A stretch of 64,000 bases of DNA. Source: Myxococcaceae bacterium (lineage in GTDB: Bacteria; Myxococcota; Myxococcia; Myxococcales; Myxococcaceae). Location of the stretch: positions 53,178 through 117,177 of the forward strand of contig JADGRA010000077.1 of NCBI GenBank assembly GCA_017881265.1, read 5' to 3'. Positions 62,237 to 64,000 of the stretch are shown here, in pieces. The notes below the pieces were generated by a model, which was given only the letters and a program-made list of their open reading frames with translations, was not told the origin of the DNA and did not search any database. The position numbers and the translations under genes were made by a program. Position 1 is the first letter of the stretch; the number at the start of each line of letters is the position of its first letter.

Positions 62237-62530
62237 ATGAACATGCAACTCGAGCCCGTGGACCTCACCGCGGTCATCCTGGGCAGCCTGGGCATCCTCA
62301 TCGTCCTCATCCCGGTGTTCGGCTTCACGCTGCGCTTCGCCATCAAGCCCATTGTCGAGGCCCTGGCGCGCAGCCGGGAGGCGGCCGGCCCGGGGCGGGA
62401 AGTCGAGGTGCTGGCGGCGCGGCTGCGCGAGCTCGAGGAAGAAATTATCCGGCTGAAGAATGCCGACCCCTACCGCGTCGGCGGGGCCGCCCGCCCAGAA
62501 GCCCTCCCCTCGGGCCAGGGCCGCGGCTAG
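62237..62530 (+). CDS. Small membrane protein with coiled coil
   Basis: A 97-residue protein starting at ATG 62237, with AAGGAG upstream. Residues 12-37 form a transmembrane helix, and 45-76 are charged and heptad-like (EVEVLAARLRELEEEIIRLK), likely a coiled coil facing the cytoplasm. No family assigned. It is divergent from the prolyl oligopeptidase gene and shares a CTAG stop with the convergent gene on its right. Confidence 0.72.
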   Translation: MNMQLEPVDLTAVILGSLGILIVLIPVFGFTLRFAIKPIVEALARSREAAGPGREVEVLAARLRELEEEIIRLKNADPYRVGGAARPEALPSGQGRG

Positions 62531-63030
62531 CCCGACGGCGGCTGCCCGGCGCTACCGTCTCGGCCAGCCAGCGTCCCCACCACTGCGTCGACGGGCGTCC
62601 CTGCCCGGACGAGGGCCGTAGTCAGCCGGACCAGCACCGAAATCAGCTGACGCGCCGCCGCCTCCACGCCGGCGCCTCCCCTGGCTTCGGCGAGGCCGAG
62701 GGAGAGCGCACAGGCGCACGCGCCGTGGGCCGCCCGCACCAGCACGTCCGGCGCGGCATGGGCCCGCGCCAGCTTTTCCAGGGCAAACATGCTTGTCCGG
62801 GCCCCCGCGGCGTCGGCCAGCGGCGGCATTGCCCGCACCGCACGGGCGGCAGCGCCCAGGTGCGCGGCGTCCAGGCCCAAGGGCAATAGCCCCCGGACGG
62901 CCCGGTCCAGGTAGGCGAAGGGGGAGGCGTCGGGGGCGGCGAGGAGCGGGGCCAGGGCGTCTGGCTCCAGCCACTCCGAGAGCTCGTCGAGGAGTTGGAG
63001 GCGAAAGGTGGGCTCAGAGCCGAGGCTCAG
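62527..63030 (-). CDS. Unknown 167-residue protein, probable CTG start
   Basis: The coding frame runs from just after clpX to 62527. No ATG, GTG or TTG lies between the clpX stop and residue 48, where a TTG (62886) would cut off the first third of the coding-quality sequence. A CTG at 63030-63028 overlaps the clpX TGA as CTGA and is preceded at five bases by AAGGAG within clpX codons. The protein is Ala/Leu-rich and helical, with Cys-Ala-Cys-Ala near the middle and a C-terminal Gly/Pro-rich tail. I do not recognise it. Its coupling to clpX suggests co-expression. Confidence 0.65.
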   Translation of the reverse strand: MSLGSEPTFRLQLLDELSEWLEPDALAPLLAAPDASPFAYLDRAVRGLLPLGLDAAHLGAAARAVRAMPPLADAAGARTSMFALEKLARAHAAPDVLVRAAHGACACALSLGLAEARGGAGVEAAARQLISVLVRLTTALVRAGTPVDAVVGTLAGRDGSAGQPPSG

Positions 63031-64000
63031 GCCGACTCCTTCTGCAACTCCTCTTCCTTGGGCGAGGCGTGAAGGATGACCGGCTCGCTCTTCTTGAAGA
63101 TGACTTCCTCGGAGATGACGACCTCGCTGGCCGTCTTCATCGACGGGATGTCGTACATGACGTCCAGCATTGCCGTCTCGAGGATGGACCGCAACCCGCG
63201 GGCGCCGGCCCGGCGGCGGATGGCCTCGTGGGCGATGGCCTTCAGCGCGCCTTCGGTGAATTTCAGCGCCACCCCGTCCAGGTCGAACAGCTTCTTGTAC
63301 TGCTTCACCAGGGCATTCTTCGGCTGGCTGAGGATGCTCACCAGCGCCGGCTCGTCGAGCTCCTCCAGCGCGGTGACAATCGGCAGCCGTCCGATGAATT
63401 CCGGAATCATCCCGTACTTGAGGAGGTCCTCCGGCTCGACGTGCTGGAGCAACTCGGTGAGGTTGCGCTCCTTGCGCGTCTGAATGTCGGCGCCGAAGCC
63501 GAGGTTCCGGCCGCCCAGGCGCCGTTCAATAATCTGCTCCAGCCCGCCGAAGGCCCCACCACAGATAAAGAGGATGTTGGTGGTGTCGACCTGCAGGAAT
63601 TCCTGCTGGGGGTGCTTGCGCCCACCCTTGGGCGGCACGTTGGCGATGGTGCCTTCAATAATCTTGAGCAGCGCCTGCTGGACGCCTTCCCCGGAAACGT
63701 CCCGGGTGATGGAGGGGTTCTCACTCTTGCGGGCGATTTTGTCGATTTCGTCGATGTAGACGATGCCTCGCTGGGCCCGGTCGATGTCGTGGTCGGCCGC
63801 CTGCAGCAAGTTGACGATGATGTTCTCGACGTCCTCACCCACGTAGCCAGCCTCGGTGAGGCAGGTGGCGTCAGCGATGGTGAACGGGACGTTGAGGATG
63901 CGCGCCAGCGTCTGCGCCAGCAGCGTCTTGCCGCTTCCGGTGGGGCCGAGGAGCAGGATGTTGCTCTTCTGCAGCTCCACGTCGTCCATCTGCACCTTGG
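63027..64000 (-). CDS. clpX: ATP-dependent Clp protease ATP-binding subunit ClpX, partial (N-terminus beyond window)
   Basis: This is the C-terminal 324 or so residues of ClpX, the AAA+ unfoldase that delivers proteins to ClpP; the zinc-binding N-domain is outside the window. Visible motifs are Walker A GPTGSGKT, the pore loop GYVGED, Walker [10 protein letters not shown], sensor region [13 protein letters not shown] [12 protein letters not shown], and [20 protein letters not shown]. The ClpP-docking loop reads LGF instead of the usual IGF. The C-terminus ends Glu-Leu-Gln-Lys-Glu-Ser-Ala. The Shine-Dalgarno for the next gene lies in these last codons. Confidence 0.95.
   Translation of the reverse strand, partial: KVQMDDVELQKSNILLLGPTGSGKTLLAQTLARILNVPFTIADATCLTEAGYVGEDVENIIVNLLQAADHDIDRAQRGIVYIDEIDKIARKSENPSITRDVSGEGVQQALLKIIEGTIANVPPKGGRKHPQQEFLQVDTTNILFICGGAFGGLEQIIERRLGGRNLGFGADIQTRKERNLTELLQHVEPEDLLKYGMIPEFIGRLPIVTALEELDEPALVSILSQPKNALVKQYKKLFDLDGVALKFTEGALKAIAHEAIRRRAGARGLRSILETAMLDVMYDIPSMKTASEVVISEEVIFKKSEPVILHASPKEEELQKESA

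Overview
The window is GC-rich bacterial chromosome, and the gene content points to a predatory or soil deltaproteobacterium of the Myxococcota (Cystobacterineae-like). The grounds are the myxobacterial-type Lon and ClpX sequences at the right end, many small lipoproteins and TPR/serine-hydrolase proteins, paired fatty acid desaturases, an ERG4/ERG24-type sterol reductase homologue and the codon bias. This is an inference from protein similarity I recognise by eye, not from a search. About sixty genes are supported. No rRNA, tRNA, CRISPR array or complete insertion sequence was seen.

Left end (1-5298): a minus-strand run of a laminin-G/concanavalin-like secreted protein, a penicillin-binding-type serine hydrolase fused to TPRs, and a second serine hydrolase cut by the window edge. 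Then comes a gene-poor gap with hairpins (3456-4134) and a lower-GC diheme cytochrome-like gene with an apparent one-base frameshift near its 5' end.

PHA block (5420-17142): 3-hydroxybutyrate dehydrogenase; a complete LIV-type ABC importer (livG-livF-livK-livH-livM); PHA synthase; an acyl-CoA transferase; a phasin; PhaR; and an intracellular PHA depolymerase. Shared TGC-rich motifs upstream of phasin, phaR/phaZ and possibly the transferase-phaC operon fit PhaR control. The block covers synthesis, granule coat, regulation, mobilisation and oxidation of polyhydroxybutyrate, with an importer whose substrate is unknown.

Middle (17223-38907): small orphan genes, a MarR regulator, a MacAB-TolC type efflux system (tolC convergent to macA-macB ATPase-permease), two fatty acid desaturases, RsmE, aminopeptidase P, and a methionine operon (metY-metX-aspartokinase/homoserine dehydrogenase). 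A 35-codon Met- and Cys-rich leader ORF precedes that operon. Next are a DUF2914 membrane protein, YqgE-BolA-monothiol glutaredoxin, and a quinone-oxidoreductase-like enzyme.

Right half (38930-57342): an orphan ABC binding protein, an alpha/beta hydrolase, and an OsmC / ECF sigma-with-zinc-finger / RND efflux / DUF2892 operon. These are followed by the sterol-reductase homologue, an amidohydrolase, a MOSC protein, an FkbM methyltransferase, and a sulfur/redox group: DUF3365 heme protein, rhodanese-thioredoxin lipoprotein, sulfide:quinone-oxidoreductase-like flavoprotein with a 77-residue partner, a methyltransferase, DUF6132, a Cys-rich small protein, DUF302 and DUF2892. The last part (57449-64000) holds Lon, a prolyl oligopeptidase, a small coiled-coil membrane protein, an unknown 167-residue protein that appears to start at CTG, and clpX, cut by the window edge.
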